A stretch of 64,000 bases of DNA from an uncultured Acidimicrobiia bacterium (GTDB lineage: Bacteria; Actinomycetota; Acidimicrobiia; Spongiisociales; Spongiisociaceae), in assembly GCA_958295745.1 (NCBI GenBank), contig OY282370.1, positions 186,001 to 250,000 on the forward strand. Direction: 5' to 3'. Shown in pieces: positions 8,306-16,072 of this stretch; position 1 is the first letter of the stretch, and each line of letters starts with the position of its first letter. A program made the position numbers and the translations under genes. The notes below the pieces were generated by a model. That model saw nothing but the letters and a program-made list of their open reading frames with translations, was not told the origin of the DNA and did no database searches.

Positions 8306-9223
8306 TCAGGCCTTCCTCAGCCGGGGGTTGACCACCGTGTAGCCCACGTCGGCCAGCCAGTTGCCCAACAACACGATGGTCACCAGCACCAGCGAGAAGA
8401 ACTGGGCCACCGGATAATCGCGCCGCAGCACCGCGTTGACCAGCACTTGGCCGAGCCCCGGCCACCCGAATATGGTCTCCACCACCAAGGCGTAGCCGAC
8501 GATCTGGCCGATGCGCAACCCCGCCAGGGACACGATCGGCACCAGGGCGTTGCGGAACACATGCCGCCCGACCACCGACGACTCCGACAGCCCGCCCGCC
8601 CGCAGGGTGCGCACGAAGTCCTGGTTGAGGTTCTCCAGCATGGCCGAGCGGGTCATCCGCACCGTCAACGCGATCCCCTCCATGGCGAGCACCACCGCCG
8701 GCAGCGCCAGCTGCCGGGGGCTGCAGCAGCCCGCCGACGGGAACCATCCCAGCACCGAGGCGAACAACCACACCGCCAGCAACGCCAGCCAGAAGTTGGG
8801 AACCGCCATACCCGCCACTGAGAAGGTCATGATCCCCCCGTCCCACCAGGAGTTTCGCCGCAGGGAAGCCAGCATCCCCAGCGGAATACCGATCGCGAAC
8901 ACCAGCACGAAGGCGGCAGCCCCCAGGATCAGGCTGTTGCGCCCGTGGGTGAGCAGGAGGTCGGAGATCTGGGCGTTGTTGGTGAGCGAAGTGCCCAGGT
9001 CGCCGCTGAAGACCCGCCCGATGTAGTTGAAATACTGCTCGTAGATGGGGTCGTTCAGCCCCAGCTGGTCCTTGAAGGCCTCCCGCTGCTCGTAGGTAGC
9101 CGAAGCAGGCAGCCGGGCGGCGGTCGCGTCTCCCCCCGACAGCCGGATGGCGTAGAACACGGCGATCGAAGACAGGACCAGCACCACCACCATGTAGACG
9201 GTGCGGGCCGCCAGGGTCTTCAT
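8306..9223 (-). CDS. ABC transporter permease, DppB/OppB family
   Basis: A 305-residue inner-membrane permease. It begins with a helix (VYMVVVLVLSSIAVFYAI), then a periplasmic loop with the DppB-typical QLGLNDPIYEQYFNYIG and GDLGTSL. It ends with several helices and the cytoplasmic EAA loop RTLRAGGLSESSVVGRHVFR that contacts the ATPase. Its ATG overlaps the stop of the DppC-like gene by four bases. The operon order SBP-C-B-D is unusual because B normally precedes C. Confidence 0.92.
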   Translation of the reverse strand: MKTLAARTVYMVVVLVLSSIAVFYAIRLSGGDATAARLPASATYEQREAFKDQLGLNDPIYEQYFNYIGRVFSGDLGTSLTNNAQISDLLLTHGRNSLILGAAAFVLVFAIGIPLGMLASLRRNSWWDGGIMTFSVAGMAVPNFWLALLAVWLFASVLGWFPSAGCCSPRQLALPAVVLAMEGIALTVRMTRSAMLENLNQDFVRTLRAGGLSESSVVGRHVFRNALVPIVSLAGLRIGQIVGYALVVETIFGWPGLGQVLVNAVLRRDYPVAQFFSLVLVTIVLLGNWLADVGYTVVNPRLRKA

Positions 9224-10194
9224 CCGCTCTCCACCCCTTTGGCCTCATGCCGCAGCCGAGGGTCGAACACATCGCGCAGGCCGTCACCGATCAAGGAGAC
9301 CGACAACACCAGCAACACGACGGTCAAGCCGGGAATGGTCGACTCCCAGTGGTTCTGCCGCAGGAAATTGCGGCCGTCGGACACCATCACCCCCAGGCTG
9401 GGGGTGGGAGGCTGGGCGCCCAGACCGATGAAGGAGAGGGCCGCCTCGGCGATGATCGCCACCGCCACGTAGTAGGAGGCCAGCACCAGGGCGGGGGCCA
9501 AGATGTTGGGGAACAGATGGCGGAACATTATCCGCGGCGTGGAGAGCCCGCCCGCCTTGGCCGCCTCGATGAACTCCCGTTCGCTCAGGGCCAGCACCTC
9601 CCCCCGCACCACCCGGGCGATGGCGGCGGTGTTGACCAGCCCCACCGCCAGGATCACCGGAAACAGCCCCCCGCCCAGACCGCCGGCCAGCAGCACCGCC
9701 ACCAGGATCAGCGGGAACCCCCACACGAAGTCCACCACCCCTCGGATGGCGCGGTCGCGCCAGCCGCCCAGGTAACCGCCGAACATGCCCAGCAGCAGAC
9801 CCAGGACAAGGGCGAACACGGTGACCCCGGCCGCCACCGCCAGGCTCACCCGAATGCCGATGAACAGCCGGGCGGCGATGTCGCGGCCCAGATGGTCGGT
9901 GCCCAGCAGATGGGCGCCCAGCAGATGGTCGGTGCCCAGCAGATGACCGGGGGCGCCCGGCGGCAGATGGGTGTCCCGGAAACTCTGCAGGGTGTGGTCC
10001 ACCCCGTAGATGACCGGCCCCAACACCCCCGCAAACACCACCAGTATTCCCAGGGCGCTGCCGATCAGCAGCAGCTTGTTGCGGCGCATCCGGCTCAGGG
10101 CCGCCTGGAAAGCCCCCGTATGCCGACCGGCCTCGTATTCGGCCAGCCGGTCGTTCCAGGCCTCGAGCCGGGAGGCGCCCGTTTCCGGTGTCAC
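9220..10194 (-). CDS. ABC transporter permease, DppC/OppC family
   Basis: A 324-residue inner-membrane permease with an N-terminal cytoplasmic segment, a first helix at RMRRNKLLLIGSALG, a periplasmic loop, and five later helices with the EAA loop EFIEAAKAGGLSTPRIMFRH. The loop normally written HPLGTDHLGRD is expanded here to a tandem repeat of HLLGTD, HLLGA and HLLGTD before HLGRD (bases about 9889-9950). The frame stays open, so the protein is probably functional. It follows the binding-protein gene after a strong hairpin. Confidence 0.92.
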   Translation of the reverse strand: MTPETGASRLEAWNDRLAEYEAGRHTGAFQAALSRMRRNKLLLIGSALGILVVFAGVLGPVIYGVDHTLQSFRDTHLPPGAPGHLLGTDHLLGAHLLGTDHLGRDIAARLFIGIRVSLAVAAGVTVFALVLGLLLGMFGGYLGGWRDRAIRGVVDFVWGFPLILVAVLLAGGLGGGLFPVILAVGLVNTAAIARVVRGEVLALSEREFIEAAKAGGLSTPRIMFRHLFPNILAPALVLASYYVAVAIIAEAALSFIGLGAQPPTPSLGVMVSDGRNFLRQNHWESTIPGLTVVLLVLSVSLIGDGLRDVFDPRLRHEAKGVESG

Positions 10195-10209
10195 CGGCGT
10201 TCCTTATCA

Positions 10210-10241
10210 GACAGGGAGGCGGCGGGCGCCGCCCCCCTGTC
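10210..10241 (-). terminator. Strong stem-loop after the binding-protein gene (attenuator/mRNA-stabilising hairpin)
   Basis: Arms 10210-10224 and 10227-10241 pair over 15 positions with one mismatch around a GG centre. The structure starts 12 bases after the stop of the binding-protein gene and ends 16 bases before the permease start. No U-run follows on the transcribed strand, so it is more likely a partial terminator or 3' stabiliser that keeps binding-protein mRNA in excess over permease mRNA than a full stop. Confidence 0.7.
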
Positions 10242-10252
10242 GAACGCGTACC

Positions 10253-12073
10253 TCAGGCCTCGATCCAGGTGTCGTTGTAGTACGGATACAGGTTCCATAC
10301 GAACGGCTGCCACCCGTGAACCCGGTTGTGATGAACGAACGTGGCGTTCTGGTTCATCAGCGGCAGGTAGGGCAGCTCCTCCGCCCAGGCCAGCTGGAAG
10401 TCCGAGGAAGCGGCCTGCGCCTCATCTTCGGTCGCCGACTGCTGCCAGGCGGATATCGCATCGTCGATGCGCGGCTCCACCGCGTGCGAGAAGTTGGGCA
10501 CCGGGATGAAGCCCGAACCGCTGAACAGGATCAACACGTCCAGCGGGATCGGCCACAGCCAGAAGAAGAGCGCCATCTCCGCCGAGTCCCGGCCGGGAGC
10601 GCTGATCTCGGCGAAGTGCAGGGCCCGGTCGATCACGTCCAGGTTGGCCCGCACCCCCACCTGGGAGAACTGGGCGGCCACCGCTTCCGCCACCGCCTTC
10701 TGGGTGGTCTCGTCCTCCACCGCGTACCGGAACTCGAACTTCACGCCGTTGCGCTCGCGCACCCCGTCGGAGCCCATCGTCCACCCGGCCTCGTCCAGCT
10801 TCTGGTTGGCCAGATCCACGTCGAACTGGTTGAACTCCTCCACCGCCGGGTCGTACTGACGGTCGGTGGTGGGGAACGGCCCGTAGGTGGGAGCGCCGTT
10901 GCCGTACAGGATGGCCGCCACCATCCCCTCCCGGTCCAGCGCATGGGACAGACCCTGGCGGGTCATCCGGTCGCCGAAGAGCTCGTCGTAATCCCGGTTC
11001 ATCGCCAGGTGGTAACCCGACCATTCCGGGTGACGGATCACGGTCAGGTCCGGGTTGTCTTCCAACCGGCCGATGTCCTGGTGCTGCGGGTTTATGAGCG
11101 TGTCGATGTCGCCGTTCTCTATCTGGGTGGCCCGCTGCCCGCCTTCGGTGATCACCGACCATCGGATGGCGTCCAGGTAGGCGACGCCCTTGTTCTCGAA
11201 GAACGGGGTCAGCGAACCCGGATAGTCGTCCCAGCGCCGCACCAGCACGTGGCTGCCGGGCACCCACTCCTCGTGGGTGAACGGCCCTGTGCCGTCCGCC
11301 ACCTCGGTTCCGTAGGTGGAGCCGGCGTCCAGGGTGCCGTCGTCCAGCACGGTGAGGCCCTTCCATGTGTCGATGTTGATGATCCGCCAGTAGCCGGTCT
11401 TGTGCGGGCCGAGCGTCCCCAGCCAGGCGTTCTTCATCTTGACGATCACATCGTTGCCGTCCGCCTCGTAGGTGTCCACGGGGGCGGCCAGGCCAGCGAT
11501 GAAGCTGTACTGCTGTACCGACCGGTAGAACTCCGCCACCATCTCGGCGTCGATCGTCCCGCCCGAATGAGACAGCTTGCCTTCGGGGATCGTGAACCGG
11601 TACTCCATGCCGTCGTCGGACACCGACCAATCGGATGCGAACTGGGGAACCGAAGCCCCGCTCGGATCGTTGGTGAGGATCGCCTCGTAGATGGCGAAGA
11701 AGGCGGGGTCGTACCAGTTGGTGGTGAGGGGATCGTGCTTGGAAACGTCACGGTTGTACCCCTCCCGCAGCGTGCGCCCGGACCGGCCCGCCATGTCATC
11801 CATCATGGCGGTGGTGGTCGTTTCCGCCATGGCGGCGGTGGTGGTCGGCCCCTCCGAGGCCGGGGCCGCCGTGGTGCTGGCCTGGGTTGCCTGGGTTGCC
11901 GCAGGCTGATCGTCCCCGCAGGCGGCCAGTATGGAAGCGGCCGCCGTGATGCCGATACCGGCGGCGCCCAGCATCTTCATGAACTGGCGCCTGCCGATCT
12001 GCTTGGCCTTGTACTGTTCGGTGAGACCTGTCACCTCGGATCCCAGATCGGGACCCCTCCGAGATTCGCCCAT
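10253..12073 (-). CDS. Peptide/nickel-type ABC transporter substrate-binding lipoprotein
   Basis: A 606-residue family 5 extracellular solute-binding protein. The N-terminus has a twin-arginine motif (GRRQFMKML, Arg28-Arg29), a hydrophobic stretch and a lipobox ILAAC with Cys52, then a Thr/Ala-rich linker. The mature part shows WYDPAFFAIYEAI, YRFTIPEGKLSHSGG and the family-typical RQGLSHALDREGMV. It would be anchored outside the membrane and deliver ligand to the two permeases. It is first in the leftward operon, with a 140-base divergent promoter region before it. Confidence 0.93.
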   Translation of the reverse strand: MGESRRGPDLGSEVTGLTEQYKAKQIGRRQFMKMLGAAGIGITAAASILAACGDDQPAATQATQASTTAAPASEGPTTTAAMAETTTTAMMDDMAGRSGRTLREGYNRDVSKHDPLTTNWYDPAFFAIYEAILTNDPSGASVPQFASDWSVSDDGMEYRFTIPEGKLSHSGGTIDAEMVAEFYRSVQQYSFIAGLAAPVDTYEADGNDVIVKMKNAWLGTLGPHKTGYWRIINIDTWKGLTVLDDGTLDAGSTYGTEVADGTGPFTHEEWVPGSHVLVRRWDDYPGSLTPFFENKGVAYLDAIRWSVITEGGQRATQIENGDIDTLINPQHQDIGRLEDNPDLTVIRHPEWSGYHLAMNRDYDELFGDRMTRQGLSHALDREGMVAAILYGNGAPTYGPFPTTDRQYDPAVEEFNQFDVDLANQKLDEAGWTMGSDGVRERNGVKFEFRYAVEDETTQKAVAEAVAAQFSQVGVRANLDVIDRALHFAEISAPGRDSAEMALFFWLWPIPLDVLILFSGSGFIPVPNFSHAVEPRIDDAISAWQQSATEDEAQAASSDFQLAWAEELPYLPLMNQNATFVHHNRVHGWQPFVWNLYPYYNDTWIEA

Positions 12074-12175
12074 GCGCCCTCCCTAATCCGTTGTGCATCC
12101 GGGGACCTATGTAATCGAGTAACGAGTTTACCAGGTCACCGGATAGGGTATCCAAAAAGTATCTTATCCCATTTG

Positions 12176-12193
12176 TTGCGCCGCGGTGCGCAA
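12176..12193. promoter_or_regulatory. Inverted repeat in the divergent promoter region
   Basis: TTGCGC and GCGCAA face each other across six bases, in the 140-base gap between the binding-protein gene (leftward) and the epimerase gene (rightward). It lies 20 bases before the epimerase ATG, next to its AAGGAG site. The same gap also holds GGATA-GGG-TATCC (about 12141-12153). Either could be a repressor operator; no regulator gene is adjacent. Confidence 0.45.
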
Positions 12194-12213
12194 AAGAGGA
12201 AGGAGCGGCCCAG

Positions 12214-13197
12214 ATGACCGATGGAGAGCGGATGCTCGTGACCGGATCGGCGGGATGCCTAGGCGCTTGGGCGGTCCACGAGCTGGTCCGCGAAGGCACT
12301 CCGGTGACCGCCTTCGACATCACTGACGACACCCACCGACTGCGGCTCCTGCTGGACGACGACCGGCTGTCCGAGGTGACGTTCCGGCCCGGGGACATAC
12401 GCGACCCGGCGTCTGTCGAGGGGGCGGTCAGGGAAGAAGGCATAACCCATATCGTCCACCTGGCCGCCCTGCAGGTCCCGTTCTGCGCCGCCGACCCGGT
12501 CAACGGCTCGCTGGTCAACGTCACAGGAACCCTCAACGTGCTGGAGGCCGCCCGCCGCTCGGACGGGCAGGTCCGCGGGGTCGCATACGCCAGCTCGGTG
12601 GGGGTTTTCGGCCCCGGCCACCTGTACGAAGGAGGGACGGTCCACGACGATTCACCCGCCGCCCCCGCCACCTTGTACGGGGCCTACAAGCAGGCCAACG
12701 AGTGGACCGCCCGCATCTACGGGAACGACTGGGGGGTGGGGTCGGTGGGCCTGCGGCCCTCGGTCATCTACGGCCTGGGGCGCGACCAGGGCCTCACCTC
12801 CGACGCCACCAAGGCGATGCTCGCCGCGGCGGCGGGGGTCTCCGGGCACCTGGGCTACGGCGGGGCGGTTACCTACCAGCACGCCCAAGACATGGCGGCC
12901 TTCTTCATCGCGGCCGCCCGGCTGGAATCGGACATCGCGCTGGTGCACAACGTGGGCGGTCCGGTGGCCGAGACCTCGGCGGTGGCGGCGGCCATCGATG
13001 CGGCCTCTCCGGGCATCGAGACCACCTACGAAACCGACCCCTTCCCGCTGCCTTCCGTGATCGACGGGACCGGCCTCGAGCAGATGATCGACATCCGGCA
13101 GCGCTCCATGGAGGACGGCATCGCCCGGACCGTCGACGACTTCCGCCGCCTCCTGGCCGCCGGACGGATAGACCCCCCGACGAAAGACGCCGCGTAA
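12214..13197 (+). CDS. NAD(P)-dependent epimerase/dehydratase
   Basis: A 327-residue extended short-chain dehydrogenase. The cofactor-binding GSAGCLGA is at residues 11-18, HIVHLAALQ and AYASSVGVFG are the following strands, and the catalytic Tyr and Lys are in LYGAYKQAN. LRPSVIYGLGRDQG is the substrate-domain loop. AAGGAG is positioned ahead of the ATG at 12214. The family acts on nucleotide sugars, hydroxy acids or sugar acids; the substrate is open. It is transcribed away from the peptide-transporter operon. Confidence 0.88.
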   Translation: MTDGERMLVTGSAGCLGAWAVHELVREGTPVTAFDITDDTHRLRLLLDDDRLSEVTFRPGDIRDPASVEGAVREEGITHIVHLAALQVPFCAADPVNGSLVNVTGTLNVLEAARRSDGQVRGVAYASSVGVFGPGHLYEGGTVHDDSPAAPATLYGAYKQANEWTARIYGNDWGVGSVGLRPSVIYGLGRDQGLTSDATKAMLAAAAGVSGHLGYGGAVTYQHAQDMAAFFIAAARLESDIALVHNVGGPVAETSAVAAAIDAASPGIETTYETDPFPLPSVIDGTGLEQMIDIRQRSMEDGIARTVDDFRRLLAAGRIDPPTKDAA

Positions 13198-13311
13198 CGT
13201 CTATCCCCGTCCTCGACGACACAACCGCGATCCGACCGCCCGGAAGGCGCCGGCCGCCTCGACGGACCAGGCCGGACCCGGGGTTCCGGGGCAGGCCGCC
13301 GTTCCCGTCCG

Positions 13312-13325
13312 TGATACGTGTATCA
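13312..13325. promoter_or_regulatory. Palindromic operator candidate of the toxin-antitoxin operon
   Basis: TGATAC and GTATCA form a perfect inverted repeat around GT, ending seven bases before the antitoxin ATG at 13333. Ribbon-helix-helix antitoxins bind such palindromes to repress their own operon, so this is the expected autoregulatory site. A GTG inside it (13318) would give a five-residue longer antitoxin, which I consider unlikely. Confidence 0.6.
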
Positions 13326-13332
13326 TGACCGT

Positions 13333-13584
13333 ATGACGATGCTCAGTTTCCGAGTCAGCGATACAGATGCCGCCGAGGTGCGGCGATGGGCCGAAAAGTT
13401 GGGTGTGGGCCGCACGGAGGTACTGTGTGAAGCCCTTCATCGCCATCTGATCATGCTCAAAGCCGAACACGACATCGATGCTTGGAATGCAACGCCGTTG
13501 ACCGACGAGGAGCAGGTCTTGGCCGCCATTGCCGACTGGGGTCCCGCCGAGGATTGGTCGGATTGGGCGGATGCAGCGGGGTGA
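13333..13584 (+). CDS. Antitoxin-like protein, ribbon-helix-helix type
   Basis: About 83 residues. The N-terminus MLSFRVSDTDAAEVRRWAE followed by VGRTEVLCEALHRHL fits a beta-strand plus two helices of a MetJ/Arc-type DNA-binding fold. The acidic, Trp-rich tail (WGPAEDWSDW) fits a flexible toxin-binding region. It overlaps the MazF-type toxin gene by 14 bases and is preceded by a palindrome. It should neutralise the toxin and repress the operon. Call rests on size, fold pattern and partner. Confidence 0.72.
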   Translation: MTMLSFRVSDTDAAEVRRWAEKLGVGRTEVLCEALHRHLIMLKAEHDIDAWNATPLTDEEQVLAAIADWGPAEDWSDWADAAG

Positions 13585-13879
13585 GATCTGGTTCGCGGCC
13601 GTCCCGGGCGGGGACCGTCCGGTGCTAATTTTGACAAGGGACTCCATAGCAGACCGTATCGGTTCAGTGGTAGTGGCCACTTTGACCCGTACCAAAAGGG
13701 GCATCGTCTCCGAGATGGAGTTGGCCGCCGACACCGACGGCGTGCTGACAGACTGTGTGGTCAACTTCGACAACATTCATACGCTCCCCCGCCGTTCCTT
13801 GCGGCGGCGGATTACACGGTTGGGCCCGGCGCGGATGGCAGAAGCCTGCCGTGTTCTCCGAGACGCAACCGCCTGCTGA
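13571..13879 (+). CDS. MazF/PemK-family endoribonuclease toxin
   Basis: A 102-residue toxin that in this family cleaves mRNA at short sequence sites. The N-terminal QRGEIWFAAVPGGDRPVLIL is the usual first strand pair with the conserved Arg-Pro, VVVATLTRTKRG matches the region holding the catalytic Thr/Arg cluster, and VNFDNIHTLPR is the conserved strand near the C-terminus. The ATG at 13571 was chosen over an upstream in-frame start because similarity begins there and it gives the usual overlap with the antitoxin. Chromosomal role is unknown. Confidence 0.88.
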   Translation: MQRGEIWFAAVPGGDRPVLILTRDSIADRIGSVVVATLTRTKRGIVSEMELAADTDGVLTDCVVNFDNIHTLPRRSLRRRITRLGPARMAEACRVLRDATAC

Positions 13880-13966
13880 ACAACCCTCGCCTTCACCAGG
13901 GGGGTGAACTCACGGTTCTGAACCCCTGATTGTTCATGTGCTTTCGCGTCGGGTTCAGGGGCTTGC

Positions 13967-14776
13967 TCAGCCAGGGACCGGCGCCCGCTCCGACGGATAG
14001 GCGGACAGGAAGGCATCGGCCGTCTCGGGGGACCAGGCCGGATCCAGGGGAAGCTCCAGCTCGATGCGGGGCTGTTCCCCGCAGGGCCGCCCCCGGCTGA
14101 CGAACAGGGTGGTGACGCCCGCCGTCCTGCGCAGCACATAGCTGTAGACGGTGGTGTAGAGGGCGTGGTTGCAGACGCCGGTGTCCCCTTGGTCGTGGCT
14201 GCGGAGCAGGGCGAACACGTCTTCCAGCGACCCCGCCAGGTCGAGGCGCCGCTGGGCGGAGGCCAGCCGGTCCTGGGTGGTCACGGTGTCGTCGTCGGCG
14301 GGGTGCACCCCCATCTCGACGTGGTGGTTGGTGCGGGCGGTGGGGCCGGTCGGCCGCAGCACCGCGGTGCGGCGGCCCCGCACCTCGACCGCCGTCTGGT
14401 CCCGTCCGTCGATCAGCAACAGGTTCCCCCACAGGTAGGGCCGGGCGGCCGCCGCCTCCTGAACCGCCGCCGCGCCCGAGGCCGCATCCACACCCCTCCT
14501 CAGGGCTATCTCCACCAGATCGTCGTAGTTGGCATGGCCGTCCAGGGTGCGCACGTTGGAGTCGCACACCAGCAGGCCCGAGGAGTTGGCCCCGATCGAG
14601 AAACCGGAGAAACAGTCCAGCGCCGGGTCGTCGCCCGCCCAGGTGGTGACCCCCTCCACCCCGAACACATCCCGTTCCAGGACGATGCGGTCCTCGAAAC
14701 CGGCCCGTCCGAAGTCCTTGTTCTTGAACAGCACGTAGTCGTCAGGCCCGAGCCTGAGAAACCCCGTCGTACACAT
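13967..14776 (-). CDS. C45-like Ntn hydrolase (acyl-transferase/amidase family)
   Basis: A 269-residue protein starting MCTTGFLRL, so removal of Met exposes an N-terminal cysteine nucleophile as in choloylglycine hydrolases and acyl-CoA:6-aminopenicillanate acyltransferases. Supporting segments are LFKNKDFGR, the GFSIGANSSGLLVCDSNV core strand pair, and the ARTNHHVEM loop carrying the conserved asparagine. No signal peptide is visible. It would hydrolyse or transfer an amide-linked acyl group in the cytosol. It diverges from the M20 gene at 14843, which also acts on amide bonds. Confidence 0.78.
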   Translation of the reverse strand: MCTTGFLRLGPDDYVLFKNKDFGRAGFEDRIVLERDVFGVEGVTTWAGDDPALDCFSGFSIGANSSGLLVCDSNVRTLDGHANYDDLVEIALRRGVDAASGAAAVQEAAAARPYLWGNLLLIDGRDQTAVEVRGRRTAVLRPTGPTARTNHHVEMGVHPADDDTVTTQDRLASAQRRLDLAGSLEDVFALLRSHDQGDTGVCNHALYTTVYSYVLRRTAGVTTLFVSRGRPCGEQPRIELELPLDPAWSPETADAFLSAYPSERAPVPG

Positions 14777-14842
14777 CGCGATCCTCCCGCCCCGCTCCCC
14801 GGGATGTTAGGCATCGAGTTTCCGGGTCGGTAGGGTTCCGAC

Positions 14843-16072
14843 ATGGCGACTCGACTCCATGGGGCTTCCCGATTCCTCGGACGCGCCGACCGCAATGCCG
14901 TCGAGCGGCGCCTGTTGCGCTACGTGGGCGCCCACTCGGTCAACCCAGCCATCGACGGCGGCCCCGGAGAGGCGGAGCTGGCCGGCATCCTCGCGGCCGA
15001 CCTGCGGGCGGAGGGATTCGAACCGGTCCGCGAGGCGGTCCATCCGGGAGGCCGGGACAACATCTCAGCCACCCTGTCAGGCCGCGCCGGAGCGCCGGTC
15101 GTGATGTTCCAAGCCCATCTCGACACCGTAGGGCTGTCGGGCAAGGCCGGCACGGAGGCCCTCTCCTCCGGCGGGCGGGTCTATGGCCGCGGAGCGTGCG
15201 ACACGAAGGGGTCTCTGGCGGCGATGGTCGAGGCGCTCTTCCTGCTCCGGGGCGTCGACCCGGACGAGCGGGCCACCGTGATGCTGGCGGGGGGAATCGA
15301 CGAGGAAGTGTCCGGCACCGGAGCGCAGGCCCTGGCGGCCGCCCATCCCGAGATCGACATGGCGGTGGTGGGGGAACCCACCGGCCTGGAGATCGCCGCC
15401 GCCCACAAGGGGGTGTTGTTCTTCGAGATAGCCGCCGCCGGCGTTCCGGCCCATTCCTCCAAACCCCACCTGGGGCGCAACGCCATCTACGCCATGGCCC
15501 GTGTGCTGGACGCCCTCGAAACCCGGTACCTGCCGGCGCTGGATCCCGTAGGCCACCCGCTGGTAGGACCGGCCACCCTCAGCGTTACCACCATCGCGGG
15601 CGGGACCGCCCTCAACGTGGTCCCCGCCGAGTGCGTCATCTCCCTGGACCGCAGGGTGATCCCCGGCGAGGACCACGCCGGGTTGCTGGACGAGTTCGAC
15701 GAGCTGCTGGACGGGCTGGAGGGCGTGAGCCTGCAGCGGCGCCAACCGTTGATGGCCGCCGCCCCCCTCGACACGCCGCCCGACAGCCCGGTGGTGCAGG
15801 CCCTCTCCCGGGCGCGGGAGTCGGTGATCGGCGGCGGCCCGGCCACTCCGATCGGCGTTACCTACGGAACCGACGCGTCGGCTTTCGGACCGGCGGGGAT
15901 CAGCTGCGTGGTCTTCGGCCCCGGCAGCATCGACCAAGCCCACTCCGACGAGGAATGGGTCGGCATCGAAGAAACGGCCCTGGCCGCGGAGATCCTGGCC
16001 CAGACCGCCCTCGAGCTGGCGGCCGGCCCTCCTCCGGCGTCTCCGGCGCCTCAGTCCTCCGGAACGTCGTAG
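14843..16072 (+). CDS. M20 family metallopeptidase (ArgE/DapE-like)
   Basis: A 409-residue two-zinc amidohydrolase. VMFQAHLDTV holds the first zinc histidine and the adjacent aspartate, VYGRGACDTKGSLAAMV has the bridging aspartate, and GGIDEEVSGTG contains the general-base Glu and a zinc ligand. GEPTGLEIAAAHKG starts the lid domain. Substrates in the family are N-acyl amino acids or small peptides. The last 22 bases overlap the convergent SDR gene's 3' end. A similar but distinct member is at 20041-21285. Confidence 0.9.
   Translation: MATRLHGASRFLGRADRNAVERRLLRYVGAHSVNPAIDGGPGEAELAGILAADLRAEGFEPVREAVHPGGRDNISATLSGRAGAPVVMFQAHLDTVGLSGKAGTEALSSGGRVYGRGACDTKGSLAAMVEALFLLRGVDPDERATVMLAGGIDEEVSGTGAQALAAAHPEIDMAVVGEPTGLEIAAAHKGVLFFEIAAAGVPAHSSKPHLGRNAIYAMARVLDALETRYLPALDPVGHPLVGPATLSVTTIAGGTALNVVPAECVISLDRRVIPGEDHAGLLDEFDELLDGLEGVSLQRRQPLMAAAPLDTPPDSPVVQALSRARESVIGGGPATPIGVTYGTDASAFGPAGISCVVFGPGSIDQAHSDEEWVGIEETALAAEILAQTALELAAGPPPASPAPQSSGTS

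Noticed and set aside
10010-12217. A 735-codon open frame on the plus strand opposite the peptide-binding protein gene
   Set aside because: It is antisense to a clear lipoprotein gene with signal peptide and family motifs, and its translation is rich in Arg, Gly, His and Val without domains; this is the usual GC-rich shadow.
13880-13966. Possible terminator between the toxin gene and the Ntn hydrolase gene (CCCCTGA and TCAGGGG)
   Set aside because: The stem is only seven bases with a 25-base loop and no U-run; too weak to call.
15010-15040. A GGATTCGAACC-like string resembling a tRNA T-loop
   Set aside because: It lies inside the M20 peptidase coding sequence, and no acceptor stem or anticodon arm fits around it.
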